Shown here: one piece after another, positions 34,222 through 46,109 of the stretch | Layout: each line of letters opens with the position of its first letter | Numbering within the stretch: the first letter of the stretch is position 1 | Assembly: GCA_037501455.1 (NCBI GenBank) | Contig: CM074856.1 | Location: 17,815,001 to 17,879,000 of the forward strand | Source: Lantana camara | Taxonomy: Eukaryota > Streptophyta > Magnoliopsida > Lamiales > Verbenaceae | Reading direction: 5' to 3' | Length of the DNA stretch: 64,000 bases | Program-made: the position numbers and the translations under genes | The notes under the pieces: generated by a model | Database searches by the model: none | Seen by the model: only the letters and a program-made list of their open reading frames with translations | What the model was told of the DNA's origin: nothing

Positions 34222-34857
34222 TGTGGCAAGGTTAGATTTCAAATAGATAGTTGTTTTCAGATTATGCCATCTAAGATCCACCACTAGGCTGACCCTTGAG
34301 CCCAAGCTTCAAACGTGGAACACCAACAACTGTCTAAGTAGCTCAAACCTTTCTCGACCACCAAGCTCCTCGAGCTAGCGATCTAGCTCGACTAGAGCTT
34401 TATGTGCGAGAACAACATTTAATGTTTGAGATCTACTCATAAGACATTAAATGTTTAAGATTTTCCTGTACATTTTTTGACACAACAGATATGAGGTGTC
34501 ATGTTGTATTCCACCTACCACATTAGATGTAGTTAATGTACCTTTGAATATATATACTGGGTACACGTAAGGCTTCACACTATAAAATACCCCTAACATT
34601 TATGTCTTCATGTAAGACATTTATTGCACATCTTTCGACCTCCCTCCTTGATAATTTACTATTTTCTTGAACACTCTAATGTTTTGAACATTAGAGAACT
34701 AAAATTGGACTAAATATCCATTCCCTCATTTTAGCCTTTGAATTCACAATTGCTTCTCTTTTCAGTTATTTCCTTGGTTAAAACACTTCCCAAATATAAA
34801 TTTTTGAGTGTCCGTAATCAAGTCAACCTCTAGCTCAAAGCATTTTGGACACCATCA
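34222..34857 (+). mobile_element. possible solo LTR remnant
   Basis: LTR-like architecture: a GC-richer upstream part, a TATA-type box (ACTATAAAATACCCC, about 34579) and a leader, ending near ATTTTGGACACCATCA. ATATT-like words flank both ends but the boundaries are not sharp. No internal region is present. Confidence 0.3.
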
Positions 34858-35553
34858 ATATTATTAACACATGTATAAATTCACTTATATTTATATATAA
34901 TTTAGTATTTAACTAGAGTAGATAAAAAATTAAGTAAAAATAAGTCATTTTTCATGAAAACAAAAGGCAGAGTTGTTGGCATAAAAGTAAAAAAAATAAA
35001 AAAAAATTCCCTTTATTTTAACTAATCGGAGGCTCTTGTTTTGTTTCTCGTTCATCTTATTAAGCTATTTTTTTTAAAATATCTTGTTTCTCTATAATTT
35101 TATTTATAAAATTCATCTTATTTTAATGTTTTATTCAAAAATATGAGAAATATATTAGTATCATATAGTTAGGGAATGTATATTTAATTCATAATAATAG
35201 TTGAATATGTTGATTTGAGGATTTTACGATGTCAAATATATTTTTAGTTTGTTTTATTTACATTTACTCTTTTGATCTGCGAATACAACATTTTGAAACC
35301 TGGATTGGGATTGCCTGTTTGATGGATGATTGGTGTTTTGCTTAATTTAAATAATTTTATAAAACAACTCGGAATCGATCTGTTGTGACCAATTAACGTT
35401 TTGAATAATTCTATAAAACTACTTAGAATTGATCTGATTTTTGAAAATCGATAATTTCAATTCTAATTCACCAACTATTTTTGATTCTTTTTGTAATTAG
35501 ATATATTGGATATTGTGCTAAGATTTTTTTGAAGCTAAAAGGAACTAATATTA
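34858..35553. other. AT-rich intergenic DNA
   Basis: No gene or element ends recognised. Confidence 0.4.
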
Positions 35554-36010
35554 TTAATCGCTCAAATTACATAAAAAAGACTCAGCCATAGTCGAAATGT
35601 CATCGGAACCTATGCAAGCCAAACTTGTATTTTTCGCAAGTATATGAGTTACATAATTAGTTTCACGCGTAACAAAACAAAAAGAAACAAACTCAAAATG
35701 GTGCAACAAACCCCTGAAGATCTGAAATTAGTGTGCCCCATAAGATGTGATCACCATCAATAGAATTGATCCTATTAACTATACTATGGCAATCCTCGTC
35801 CACCACAATCTTCCTCTGGCCAAAATCCCGAGCAAGAGTAACTACTGTCAATGTCCCATAAATTTTTGCCATCTCCATATTCGGAGGTCCTCTCTTCTGA
35901 ATCGTCACCCACCTAATACATGCTCCCTTTGAATTTCTTTTCACTATTTCGACTCTTAGTTAGGCTATCCTGAAACACCGCCCTATCAAAATTGAACTTC
36001 ACCACTCTCC
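35554..36010 (-). pseudogene. RNase H-like (RVT_3) relic
   Basis: Minus-strand relic of the RNase H-like domain found at the end of plant non-LTR retrotransposons and related host proteins. A VKFNFD start lies near 35990, the core (ARDFGQRKIVVDEDCHSIV) lies in the frame 35944-35693, and the C-terminal part (FVTRETNYVTHILAKN) continues in another frame to TAA at 35556-35554. At least two frame changes and stops disable it. No upstream reverse transcriptase is visible. Confidence 0.6.
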
Positions 36011-36363
36011 TCAACAACGACCTCCATCTAACTTTGTCCGTTTTAGCTCATTGTGCCCTCTACCCAGTCATCATTATTGTAACATACTCTACTTGCATCC
36101 GAGTGATCATTGTGATTATCTCATCTGCCACCCAAAGGACCTCATTTTTCCCTGAATCGATTGTGACTCCACCAAAGGCACCAAGTTACAATTGCAAAGA
36201 TAGCTCGGTTTGTCGGATTAAACCCCTCTAACATGGTCCCCACTCCTATTACAAGTCCACTCACCACAGACTGAATTAGCTTGCTTGGTAAATTCATTAT
36301 AGCTTAGGATTTCTAGGTGTTAGGCGATAAATATTTGATATTTTAGGCCTATTTTCCATATGC
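36011..36363. other. intergenic DNA
   Basis: May include more decayed sequence upstream of the RNase H relic; nothing firm. Confidence 0.35.
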
Positions 36364-38757
36364 ATTATTGTGACACCCCGATTTTTCGGTCGTCCAGGTA
36401 TGTCTTCACGAGTGAGCTAAGTGCGCTTTTAAATTATTTATTTATGAATTTATGTGTTTATTATAATGTTTATATGTTATATTTGATTTGTATGAATTAT
36501 TCGTTAAGTGTTTTATTTGAATTTTTGAACGTTTAGCCCCGTTTGACCCCGTTTTTTTATTCGTTTGACCCTGTACTTGTTTCCAATTTTTGTAACAACT
36601 TGCAATGCATGAACTATGTGATTTATAAACTTGTTTAGATGCTCGTTTTATGTTTTAGAACTCGTTTGTTGTGGTCTTTGACCATTTATTTGTTTTGGGG
36701 ACTCGAGGGCCTAACGGAGTTTTAGCGCACCTTCTGTTTCGGGGGCCGTAACTTGAGATTGGGAATTCAGATTTGAATTCCGGAAGTGGCGCTGGACTCG
36801 TAACAAAGATATAGAGCTAAGGAACCTAACTTGTATTTTTTCTAAGCCACTTGAGCCTCCGAAATTTGTCCGAACCGAGTCGCACTCGCCGATTTGCCAC
36901 CTTGGAGTATTTTGGCCATAACTCTCTCATTCCTTAACCAAATGAGTTGATTCTTAAGCTCACTTAAACCTAGTTAAGCCCTCTATATCCCTCTCTAACC
37001 CTCGTTTTGAAATCAGCAAGGGAGCTGGTGAGAGAAGCTGGAAACCGAGAGAGAGAAATAAGGGATTTTTTACACTATTCACTTTACCTCTTTCAAGCTC
37101 ATTACTTCATCATTTCGCCTCAAATTCCAAAGGTAAGTCCATGGTTTTATTCTCCATCTTCCCCTCTTTCTTTTAAGTGTTTGTTTGCTGAATTTCTTGG
37201 AGATTTGAGTATGCTTTGGTGAAGAACATGAATAGTTAGGTTTTTCCTCCATTCTTGAATTCATGAGATAGCTTCGGTTTTTGTGGATTTTGATGCATGA
37301 ATCTTATTTCCTTAAGCACCAATAACTGAATTCGTGCTCTTATTTTCATGGATTATGAGTATGTGAAGTTTCACCATGTTTGGAGCTTGGAAACGTGACT
37401 GAAATTTTTGGAAAATGAAACATGAATGTGAACTTGTTCCGTATTACTCTTGCTGCGTGAGTTGCTGTCAGTTTTGCCTTCATTTTCTTGCTGTCTTTAC
37501 TACTGTGTTGTTGCTGCTATCTTGCTCTTTTGTTGCCTGCTGATGCTGCTGCGTGAAACAGGAGGAAGAACAAGGCCGCTGCTGCTGCTGTTCGTATGCT
37601 GCTGTGTGATCTCCCCGGGCGGGGAGATTTTTATCTTAGCGGGGACACTTGTGCAGAAGCCTTCTGCTCTTCCCTTCCCCGGGCAGGGAGTTCTGTGTTA
37701 AGTTTTTCCTCGGGCGGGGAGTCCTGCTGCGTGTAGTATTTTGTGTGCATGGTTCTTGTTGTGTATGTGCATGGATGTGTGTTTTTATATGTGTGTGTGG
37801 AAACATGCTACGTTTGTGTGTGTGTTTGTATATATATATATATATATACACTCATAAATATGATACTATAGGGTATATATATGTAATATATTACATGTTA
37901 TGAGTTCACGTATTGAAATTATTTGATACGAGTTTTACTCGATTTAAACTTTAACCTTATGAATGCATATGGTATGCTATTATATGATAGGATATGAGTT
38001 TATTTGATATGATATGAGCTCTATTCTTGAATTATTTGTGTGATATTTCGTTAATTGCTCCATTATGCCTAAGTATGAACTTATATGAAGTGCATTGCAT
38101 CATTTTGCAACTATATGCATTAGCCGAGCGTTTCTATAGTTCATATGGAGTCTAAGCCTTGTTTCTTGTGTTTAGATTGTTCGAAGGGAGTTGCTCGTGG
38201 GGTGCTTTGGGGCTGTTCGTTCGGTTTGTTCGTCAAGGTGAGGTTTTAGATTTGTTATAGTTAATGCGACCTTCAACCCTATATGTTCGTTTTCAAGCCC
38301 GCATGCGATTATACTATTATATTTGTATAATAGATATATGTATATATGATATGTTTATGACTTTGTCATACGATTAAATGTTTTGAATTATATGTACGAG
38401 AATACGTAAGCTTGAAAACGTTTAGCAACGAGGCTATGCTCCAAATCGTATACTTTCAAGCTAGCTAAGGATTAGGATGACACGGAGAGGTACGTCTATT
38501 GCATACGCTAAGTTGCAAGGTAAGGTATGTCTGATAAGGTATGTAAGTTATGATATGTTATGTTTCGAGCGAGTTATGTTATGATATGTTCTGGTATGTT
38601 ATGATTGAGTCCCGGAGATGTGGGTAAGAAAGACCCGGGACGACCATAGGGTCGCCGGTTAGGACCTCTGTGCACATTCTCCTGTTGGATAGGATCAACC
38701 CGGAACCCAGTAAGAGGTTTGGTGGGGAATGGAATCCTCGGGCGTGAGCGTCATGAA

Positions 38758-41603
38758 TGTGACACCCCTGTCCCACATCGGGAAAGTATAAGGATTAAGT
38801 TCAGTATATAAGTTAAAGAGTCCAAGTATAATCAATGGATATCCCTTTTGGACAGTGGTTTAGGCCCAATTTCAGGTTATACTCGGTGGGCTTGGAGACT
38901 TGCACTCTCGTCCAATGGGCTCGCAGACCCGGGGCGTGACAAATGGTATCAGAGCCGCTCGTCAGCCGCAGGAGCTAAGTGCTATATGGGGCAAAGTGCT
39001 ACGCACATGGGAGCCACCTCTTGAGCCTGCGGGGCAAAGTGCTACATGTGTGGGAGCCACCTCTTGAGCCCGTAGGAGCCACCACCTCTAGAGTCCCAAC
39101 GGCCAACGCAGACGAGTCGGTCATGGGCTATATGTGTAACGCCCCAATTTTCGGCTTTCCAGGTACGCACGACATGTGTGAATTTTTCCAAGAGTTAGGA
39201 TTATTTTTAATTCTCTCGTTTATTATATTCCTATAATTCATGATAAATCGTATAAATTATCTTTCAATGTGATTACATGAAATAAGTATCAAATTGATCA
39301 TTATTTTAAATTAGTAGACTAAACTTCATGAATATATTCTTGGACTAAATTGCTCATTCTTCCTGAGTATGAACTTGATTGCATGAACTAGACAACTTGG
39401 GGACTTAATAGCAAATTATGGTGAGTCACCCCATCTCTTGGAAGCATCACGTAATATAGCATCTCTTTCATTTCTTCATTTCATATACACACAAACATAT
39501 CCACCTCCATCTCTCTCTCGGTTCCTCCATCAAAGAAGAAGGGAAAATGGGAGTTCATCATCATCATCAAGCTATCTTCCATCCAATTGATTACTTGAAA
39601 GCTTGAAGCTTCTTCATCATCTCTCTTCTCTTTCTTTCAAAGATAAGACATGAATACATGAATTCTTGAATTCATTATGTGAAGCTAGGGTTATGATTCT
39701 TATGGAATAACTTGGTTATGTGGTACTAGAAGCATAATTAGGAGCTTTGGACCTGAATTTCTTGCATATACTATGAAATTATGGAGTTATATGATGATTT
39801 CTTGTTTGGGTAAAAATTGAGGATTATGATGATTAAGGCATGAACAAGTGTTTATGTTGGTTTTTATTATACTTTAAGCATGAATATATGTTATTTTCAT
39901 GAATTCTTGTAATTGGAGTTGAATTATAAGTGTTTCGATGAATTTGGGGTATGGTTCGTGTATTTTCCCCTGTTTCTGCTCTGTTTTTTCTGCAGAACTT
40001 GAAGGTCGCGGCCGCGACTAAAAATATGCATAAAACTGGTCGCGCCCGCCACCCCATTTTGGCCAACTTTCGACTTTTAGGAAAATTGCATGAAAAATTC
40101 GGAAAAATGGCCGCGACCATTTTGTGAAGGATTTTGGTCGCGGGCGCGACCCCACCAGAATCTGCATTTTGCTCAACTTCGGACCTACGCCATTTTCACC
40201 TCGCTTTGAATTAGAAAACGTGCCATATAGCGTTGGAAAGGTCTTTGTGTCTAGTTTCATATCCAATAAACAAAACTCAATTCCAACTTCTAGAACTTAA
40301 GATATTCCAGTTTTCCTATTGCATGCGCATTTCCAAAAATTATCAGTTTTTACCAAACTTTGCCAAAACCCATCTTATTGCATTCTTTTCACTTTATTGG
40401 CTCTCATATGTGGCTTATATGAGTTATAAACTTGATTTAGTGATAAATATGCTCTTAAATTGACATTCCTTAACTATTAATACATGACATCTTGATTATG
40501 ATTAAGCCGTGCGTCATATTTGGTATTATTATTGAGTCATCTTGACAAGTGCATCATGTCCCATTTTCTTGTCCAGTGGTTCTCCAGAGCAGCGATTGGG
40601 ATCAATGAGCATGTTCACGTGAATCGTCGTGTTACCTGTCAGCAAGCAATTCGGGCTCATGCAAAGCACGTGTAGCTTGATTAATGTCATAGTCGTGCAA
40701 AGCAATGCGCGTACCGTGATTGGACCGTTCAAGTGATTGCAAGCAACTCAGGCTCATGCAAAGCAATGCGTGTAGTTTGATTAGTGTCATGTTCATGCAA
40801 AGCAATGCATACAACGTGATTAATGTCATGATCATGCAAAGTAATACATGCATCATGATTACCGTGTTACAGTGTTACCGTGAATGGTGAAGGCTCGCAA
40901 CCTTCCCGTTAATGGAGTGATGGAATGATTGGAGTGTTGGAGTTTATTGGGGTGATGGTGTTTATTGGAGTGATGGGGTTTATGTGAGTGATGGAGATAT
41001 TTGGGGAAATCCATATATGTACAGTGTTCTTGCAGGTACACTCTAAAAGGGAATCAAGCTGAGTCGAGTCCTTGCATTCGAGATCCGTACGGTGCATTTA
41101 TTTAATTATCATTTCAAAGGAGCTGTTGTTAATGTTATTTGTTATTTATCTTAGGAGATGCTAATGTATTGATATGTAAAATTCGCATGTGAACTACTTG
41201 ATAAATGAACAATGACATAGCATGCTTCCGCTTTACTTTTATACATTATGATATGTGATTTGTGAGTTAGTCCCGTTCGCTGCAGGTTGATTCATGTACG
41301 GATTATCCATTTCGTGTGTGGATCGACCTGTAGTGCGGGGATGTGACATCCTTACGTGTTGGGGTGCTACAATATGTCATGCCGCGACGAGGACGTCGCG
41401 ATTCTGAAGGAGGCGTGATTGTGACACCCCTGTCCCACATCGGGAAAGTATAAGGATTAAGTTCAGTATATAAGTTAAAGAGTCCAAGTATAATAAATGG
41501 ATATCCTTTTTGGGCAGTGCTTTAGGCCCAATTTCAGGTTATACTCGGTGGGCTTGGAGACTTGCACTCGCATCCAACGGGCTCGCGGACCCAGGGCGTG
41601 ATA
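38758..41603 (+). mobile_element. TRIM B with 184-bp LTRs, interrupted by solo LTR C
   Basis: Two 184-bp LTRs (38758-38941 and 41420-41603) start TGTGACACCCC. They differ at 10 sites (5.4%). The primer site TGGTATCAGAGC (38944-38955) matches initiator tRNA-Met, and GAAGGAGGCG precedes the right LTR. The target duplication ATGAA is perfect (38753-38757 and 41604-41608). The right LTR ends TA instead of CA. Once insertion C is removed the inside is only about 240 bp and non-coding, so this is a terminal-repeat retrotransposon in miniature. Part of the inside (GGGGCAAAGTGCTAC...) is itself duplicated. Confidence 0.9.
39135..41371 (+). mobile_element. solo LTR C (2.24 kb) nested in TRIM B
   Basis: Starts TGTAACGCCCC, ends GGGGTGCTACA, with perfect 5-bp duplication ATATG (39130-39134 and 41372-41376). 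Its ends resemble those of solo LTR A, so the families are related. The 3' half carries degenerate ~45-bp repeats (GCTCATGCAAAGCAATGCG type, about 40640-40860) and short GGAGTGATGG repeats (40905-41000). No coding region. Confidence 0.85.
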
Positions 41604-42497
41604 ATGAAACTCACGACCCATACATAATGTAATGGATGGTTAGAGTCGCACAACCCTTCCATCACTCGGAGAAGGTTGGTATGATACGTTATGATTTATG
41701 TTTTGATATGTTATGTTATGAGGAGCCTGGGATGGGATTTCTGCTCGTACTCGCCGACCTTTTTGTACGTTATGTTGATTATGGAACGGGATAGGGCTTT
41801 TAAGTTAAGTATGTTATGATTTGATATGATGTGTATATGTTTGTTTTAAAAATGGATTTCGTTGTGCAAAAACCTATTCCCGGTTCATAGTCTTTTGTTT
41901 AATACGTTCTATGCTCTATATTATGTATCGTGTGTGTGTATTCAGCCCCCTCACTCAGTCGAGTTGTAGACTGACCCCTCTCATTTTTCTTCCTTTAGTT
42001 GCAGGTGCAGGGTTCGGTTCAAGCTAGGCGACGGTCTTCTTTTGGGTCTTTTGGGTCAAGTTGTTCGAGTCTTTTGCATTCTGCATTTTTATCCTTACGC
42101 TATGGAATTTTAAATATGTATAAGCTTATGATTATGTATTTAATGCATTTTATTGACTTAATATGATTCGGGAGAGGCTTCTAGGGACAGTATGAACCCG
42201 TTGTGCATTTATGTTTTATATTTGATTTACGGGATTAGGTACCTATGCTAGTTGAACCCGTCACATGTTTCTATTTGAGATCTTGCATGATTATGATTGT
42301 TGATCCTGTTGCTTCCGCCTTTGATTTTATTTTTGTTATACACTCTGTATTATGGTCTAGACCGCCTAGCCTAGGGGTGTGTTTTGTTTGTCTCCCGTTT
42401 GCTATGGCTTGGTGCATGTGCGGAGTTCCCATTTTGTTACACGTGTCGGGCTATGGTACGGGGGATGTGGTGCCTTCGCACGGGGTGCTACAATTAT

Positions 42498-43933
42498 TGT
42501 CATTTATATGACATTTACAGTTTAAAATACCTTTTTTTAGGTAACTTTCGCTCGGAAGTAAAAAATGGCAAGTTTAGAGAAAAAACGATGAAACAAGCAC
42601 AAAAAAGTAGCTGACCAAGGAGATTAGCACCAACCGATGACGTTAAAGTTATTAGTGGCCGCTAGGAAAGTAGAGAAAAAAGCTACTGTTCAGGCGATTA
42701 ACGGTCGCCAACTTTGCAAGAAGATATTCTTAGCGGCCTCGAATGAGTGTTTAAAATGCATTAACGAATCTTTAAGAATCACGGTCATGAAGAATTATAC
42801 TGGAGAAATTAGTTGCCGCGAATGATGTCTAACGGGAATAATTCGTGGATTTTGGCCCTTAACTTCTTACGGGTATTTAAAGCACGAGAAAATCATAAAG
42901 AAAAAAGGAGTCAGAAGAGAGATTGAGAATAGAGAAAAACAACTGAGTACGAGACGAAGAGAGAGGAGAAGCAATTCTGTATCTTCCCTCATCACGACAA
43001 ATCTTCGATTTTTCCATGTCAATCTAGTTTGAATATTTTCTAGTTCGAAATATGCAAACTAATGTCTTTTAATTTAGTTTTATTATGAGTTTATGATTGG
43101 AATTTAATTAAACAATCATATTTATTTATGAGCATTAGTATTTTGGACTTGTTTTGTGTTTTTGTTTAGAAATGCTATAATAAAGTCATTTCATTCCTTT
43201 GTTTATTTCATTTCAAAGGTCATTCTTTTCCTACCTCATTCTATTCATATATACCAATCATGCCAGAGTTTCGAGTATGAAGATATTTAACTTGACTTTA
43301 AGCCATTAGTGATTAATTAGTGAATGTCTTAGCCGCTGCCAATTAGTTATAATCACCCTGTTTTATTGGCTGAATTAGGGAGATATTGGGTTACGAGAGT
43401 AGGCAACATGAACTGGTTAGGTACAAGTGTTTGTCCTCGAGGGAGGCTAGCATTTACATAAGTGATTATAATTGTGAAAACAAAACATTCATTGAACAAT
43501 GCATTGATGTCTGATTCCATGAAGTTATTGTCCCTAACTACTCGTTATTATTGTCGAGTCTTCAATATTTTATTCATTGTTGCATGTTAGTTATAGAAAT
43601 CCCCCCTGTATGATTGAGTTGGTCTATAAATTGATGAATATACGAAGCGATTGGTTGGTTTTCTCCGTCCCTGTGGGATCGACACCTATGTACTTCAAAT
43701 CTCATGTGTTCACTTGCACTAATAAGGTTTTAATTAAAGCTTTCTAAAAAAAAAACGAACACTAAGTAGTCTGAAATTGTGCTAAGATTTGATTAATTTA
43801 GTTTTTTATGTTTTGAGTCTTTGTATATTGTTTGGCAAATTCCTTCATTTAAGCCCTCTGCTTAAAGTACTATTGACTTGCCCGGCGTTGCCAACCGACT
43901 CCCAGTTGTCCCTCAACTCCAAATTCCAATGCC
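42498..43933. other. probable gypsy LTR remnant, no gene
   Basis: No intact gene. A leader-like A/G-rich tract (42890-42990) and the motif CCCTGTGGGATCGACACC (about 43667) recall the R-U5 part of some Ty3/gypsy LTRs. Ends are not defined. Confidence 0.3.
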
Positions 43934-44776
43934 CAAACTCTAGTATCTCACATCGGTTGGAGAAGGGAATGAAGCCTGCCTTATAAGGAGGTGGATACCT
44001 CTCCCTTGCAGAGGCCTTTTCCTGGGCTGGGCATCAGTCGGGAAGAACAAAACCGTGAGGTGGGCTGTGTAACACCAAAGAGGACAATATCTGCAGGTGG
44101 GTATTCGGGCTGTTACAAATGGTATCAGAGCCGGGGCCCGGGCCGGTGTACCAGCGAGGACGCTGGGCTCCCATGAGGGGGGAGGTGGATGTAATGTCCC
44201 ACATCGGAGGAAGAGAAAAACTAAGCCTTCCTTATAAGCGGGTGAATACCTCTTCCCTATAGAGGCATTTTCCTAGGTTGGCGCCTTTGGCTTAAATTCC
44301 ACCGGGAAGAACAAAACCGTGAGGCTATGCCGACGTATGGATAGCAAAGCGGACAATATCTACAGGCGGGTTTTCGGGCTGTTACACAAACATTCATGAA
44401 ATGTCTCCAAACTTGGTAGAGATCATCCTCATATATCAAGGAATATGCTTGTCAATTAGTATTTCGATCCCACTTAATTAAGACCCTAGCTCTTTGGCGT
44501 AAAACGCCCACTAGCGGGATGACATTCCCTTATCACCCAACACCAACGTCTCCGAGTCGTGGCTGCAAACTTGTCCCTCAACTCCAATGCCCAAACAGAT
44601 ACAGAATGTCTCCAAACTTAGTGGAGATCATCCTCATACATCAAACAATATGCTTGTTAATCAGTAATTTGATCCCACTTTGTTAAGACCCTCAGCTCCT
44701 TGGCGTAAAACACCCACTGGTTGGACAACATACCCTTGTCACCCGTAACCAACACCTCCGAGTCGTGGCCGCAAAC
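43906..44776. repeat. ~210-bp tandem duplication, first copy split by TRIM D
   Basis: Copy 1 (43906-44570, of which 453 bp are the TRIM and its duplicated target) and copy 2 (44571-44776) both run from TTGTCCCTCAACTCC to GTCGTGGC.GCAAAC. They differ at many sites. The source of the segment is unknown. Confidence 0.85.
43939..44386 (+). mobile_element. TRIM D, complete, 448 bp
   Basis: Left LTR 43939-44117 (179 bp), right LTR 44190-44386 (197 bp, TGTAATGTCCC...GGCTGTTACA), internal region only 72 bp. It contains the initiator-Met primer site TGGTATCAGAGC (44120-44131) and a purine-rich tract (GAGGGGGGAGGTGG). The target duplication CAAAC is perfect (43934-43938 and 44387-44391). Shared LTR words include ACATCGG, GGACAATATCT and GAACAAAACCGTGAGG. 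It has no coding capacity and depends on other retrotransposons. Confidence 0.9.
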
Positions 44777-44881
44777 TTGTACCCAAGTGCAACCCATGAC
44801 ACCGGGTTCAGTCGATCGGGTGGTCAAGTAAAATTTTGCCATATCAATATATATTTTATAACTATTTTTATGGGTTGTTTA

Positions 44882-45345
44882 CATCTGCACCCCTTGCTAA
44901 ATTGAATAATTACAACTCGTACCCCCTTAGATGAAAATATTACACATCCTACCCTTTCAAGTTTGGAAAATTATAAATGAACCCATTCCGGTTGGTTTTT
45001 TTATGAAAAATCATCCTTAAATTGACTATATCTCATCATTAATTAATTCCACACAATAACTCACACATCATTCTCAGGTAATAGACACGTAATTTACGAA
45101 GTATTTTGGAGGATCAACACATGATTCGTTTGTAAATTGATATTTCATAATGACTTTTCCCCCCCTCAATCAGCGGTGAGGAACTAATTAGTGGTGAAAT
45201 ATAATCAATAAAAAAAAAATTCGTGAAAAATTCAATCGGGATGAGTTCATTTATAATTTTCCAAACTTAGTAGGGTAGGTTGTGTTATATTTTCATCTAA
45301 GGGGGTACGAGTTGTAATTACTCAATCTCACAAGGGGTATAGATG
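44882..45345. mobile_element. fold-back MITE with ~115-bp inverted ends
   Basis: Both ends carry ATTACAACTCGTACCCCC, TTAGATGAAAATAT and GTTTGGAAAATTATAAATGAA blocks in inverted order. TA is present on both sides, but the true target duplication is uncertain, so the superfamily is unresolved. Confidence 0.7.
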
Positions 45346-46109
45346 TAAAAATACATTTATATTTAATATATCTATTAAATTTTTAGTAAATAAATATTAA
45401 TAAAAAACAACTAAATTGTAAATTAGAGAATATCAGAAAAAATAAATAAAATATTAATGAAAGAATTATATTGAAGTGAGAGAGACTGGGGTTAAAGAGA
45501 TAAATAAATAAATAAGTGGGGTGAAAAAATAAACAAGAAAAATAAGAATTCAGATATCCAAAAAGTAAAACAGTTGTGCAAAAGAAACATAAAAAAATAT
45601 TTAATTTTATAATGTCACAATATATTGTCTTTCAGTCACAGCATATAATATTAAATATTATTTCATATTATTTAGAATTGGTTCCGGAATTTCTCTCTCT
45701 AACGTTGTAAAATACAGTATCGTAGGGTTCCAACTCTTTAGAAGCCAGAGCTGCTCTTGCTTCAGGGAAAAGCTTCTGGGTCTGAACACCATTACAATCC
45801 AATGACGTTGGTTATCGGATGATAATTATTCCTCTGATTTTCTCCTAAACCCAAATCCCCAAATCGATTTCGTCCGTCATTTTCATCTGGGGAGATATTA
45901 CTGGATGTTTTTATATTGTTTGAACTATATTTATATGTCAATCACCCGTTTTGAACGGATGCAAGCGGATTACTCTAGCGATATTTCAATTTTTGCGGTG
46001 TTTGGGATGTCCGTTGAGCACTGAAGTGGATTTGTTGAAGAATAATCGGCGGAATTGCTGTTAGGGTTTTAGGGGGGCGGAATCCCTTTTGAATTTTGTG
46101 GGAGGAGTA
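45346..46109 (+). promoter_or_regulatory. upstream region and 5'UTR of the PWI-like/RRM gene
   Basis: AT-rich DNA to about 45680, then the likely leader. A telo-box (TTAGGGTTT, about 46062) lies shortly before the ATG; this motif is common near starts of plant genes for RNA metabolism and translation. No clear TATA box. Confidence 0.4.

Larger units (their letters stand above)
36369..42492 (+). mobile_element. solo LTR A, Ty3/gypsy-type, interrupted by a TRIM
   Basis: Starts TGTGACACCCC and ends GGGGTGCTACA (imperfect inverted ends). The target duplication ATTAT is perfect (36364-36368 and 42493-42497). Without the nested TRIM it is about 3.27 kb, a length seen in long-LTR chromoviruses. No internal coding region is present, so it is a solo LTR from LTR-LTR recombination. 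It includes a CTCTATATCC TATA-like region (~36982) and a (TA)n run near 37829. It is homologous to the inverted LTR at 53665-58795 over the downstream half. Confidence 0.85.

Noticed and set aside
43939..44386. Cassandra TRIM (5S-bearing)
   Set aside because: No 5S rRNA-like promoter block is visible in the LTRs.
44657..44842. 61-codon minus frame
   Set aside because: Lies in the degenerate duplicated segment and has no family match.
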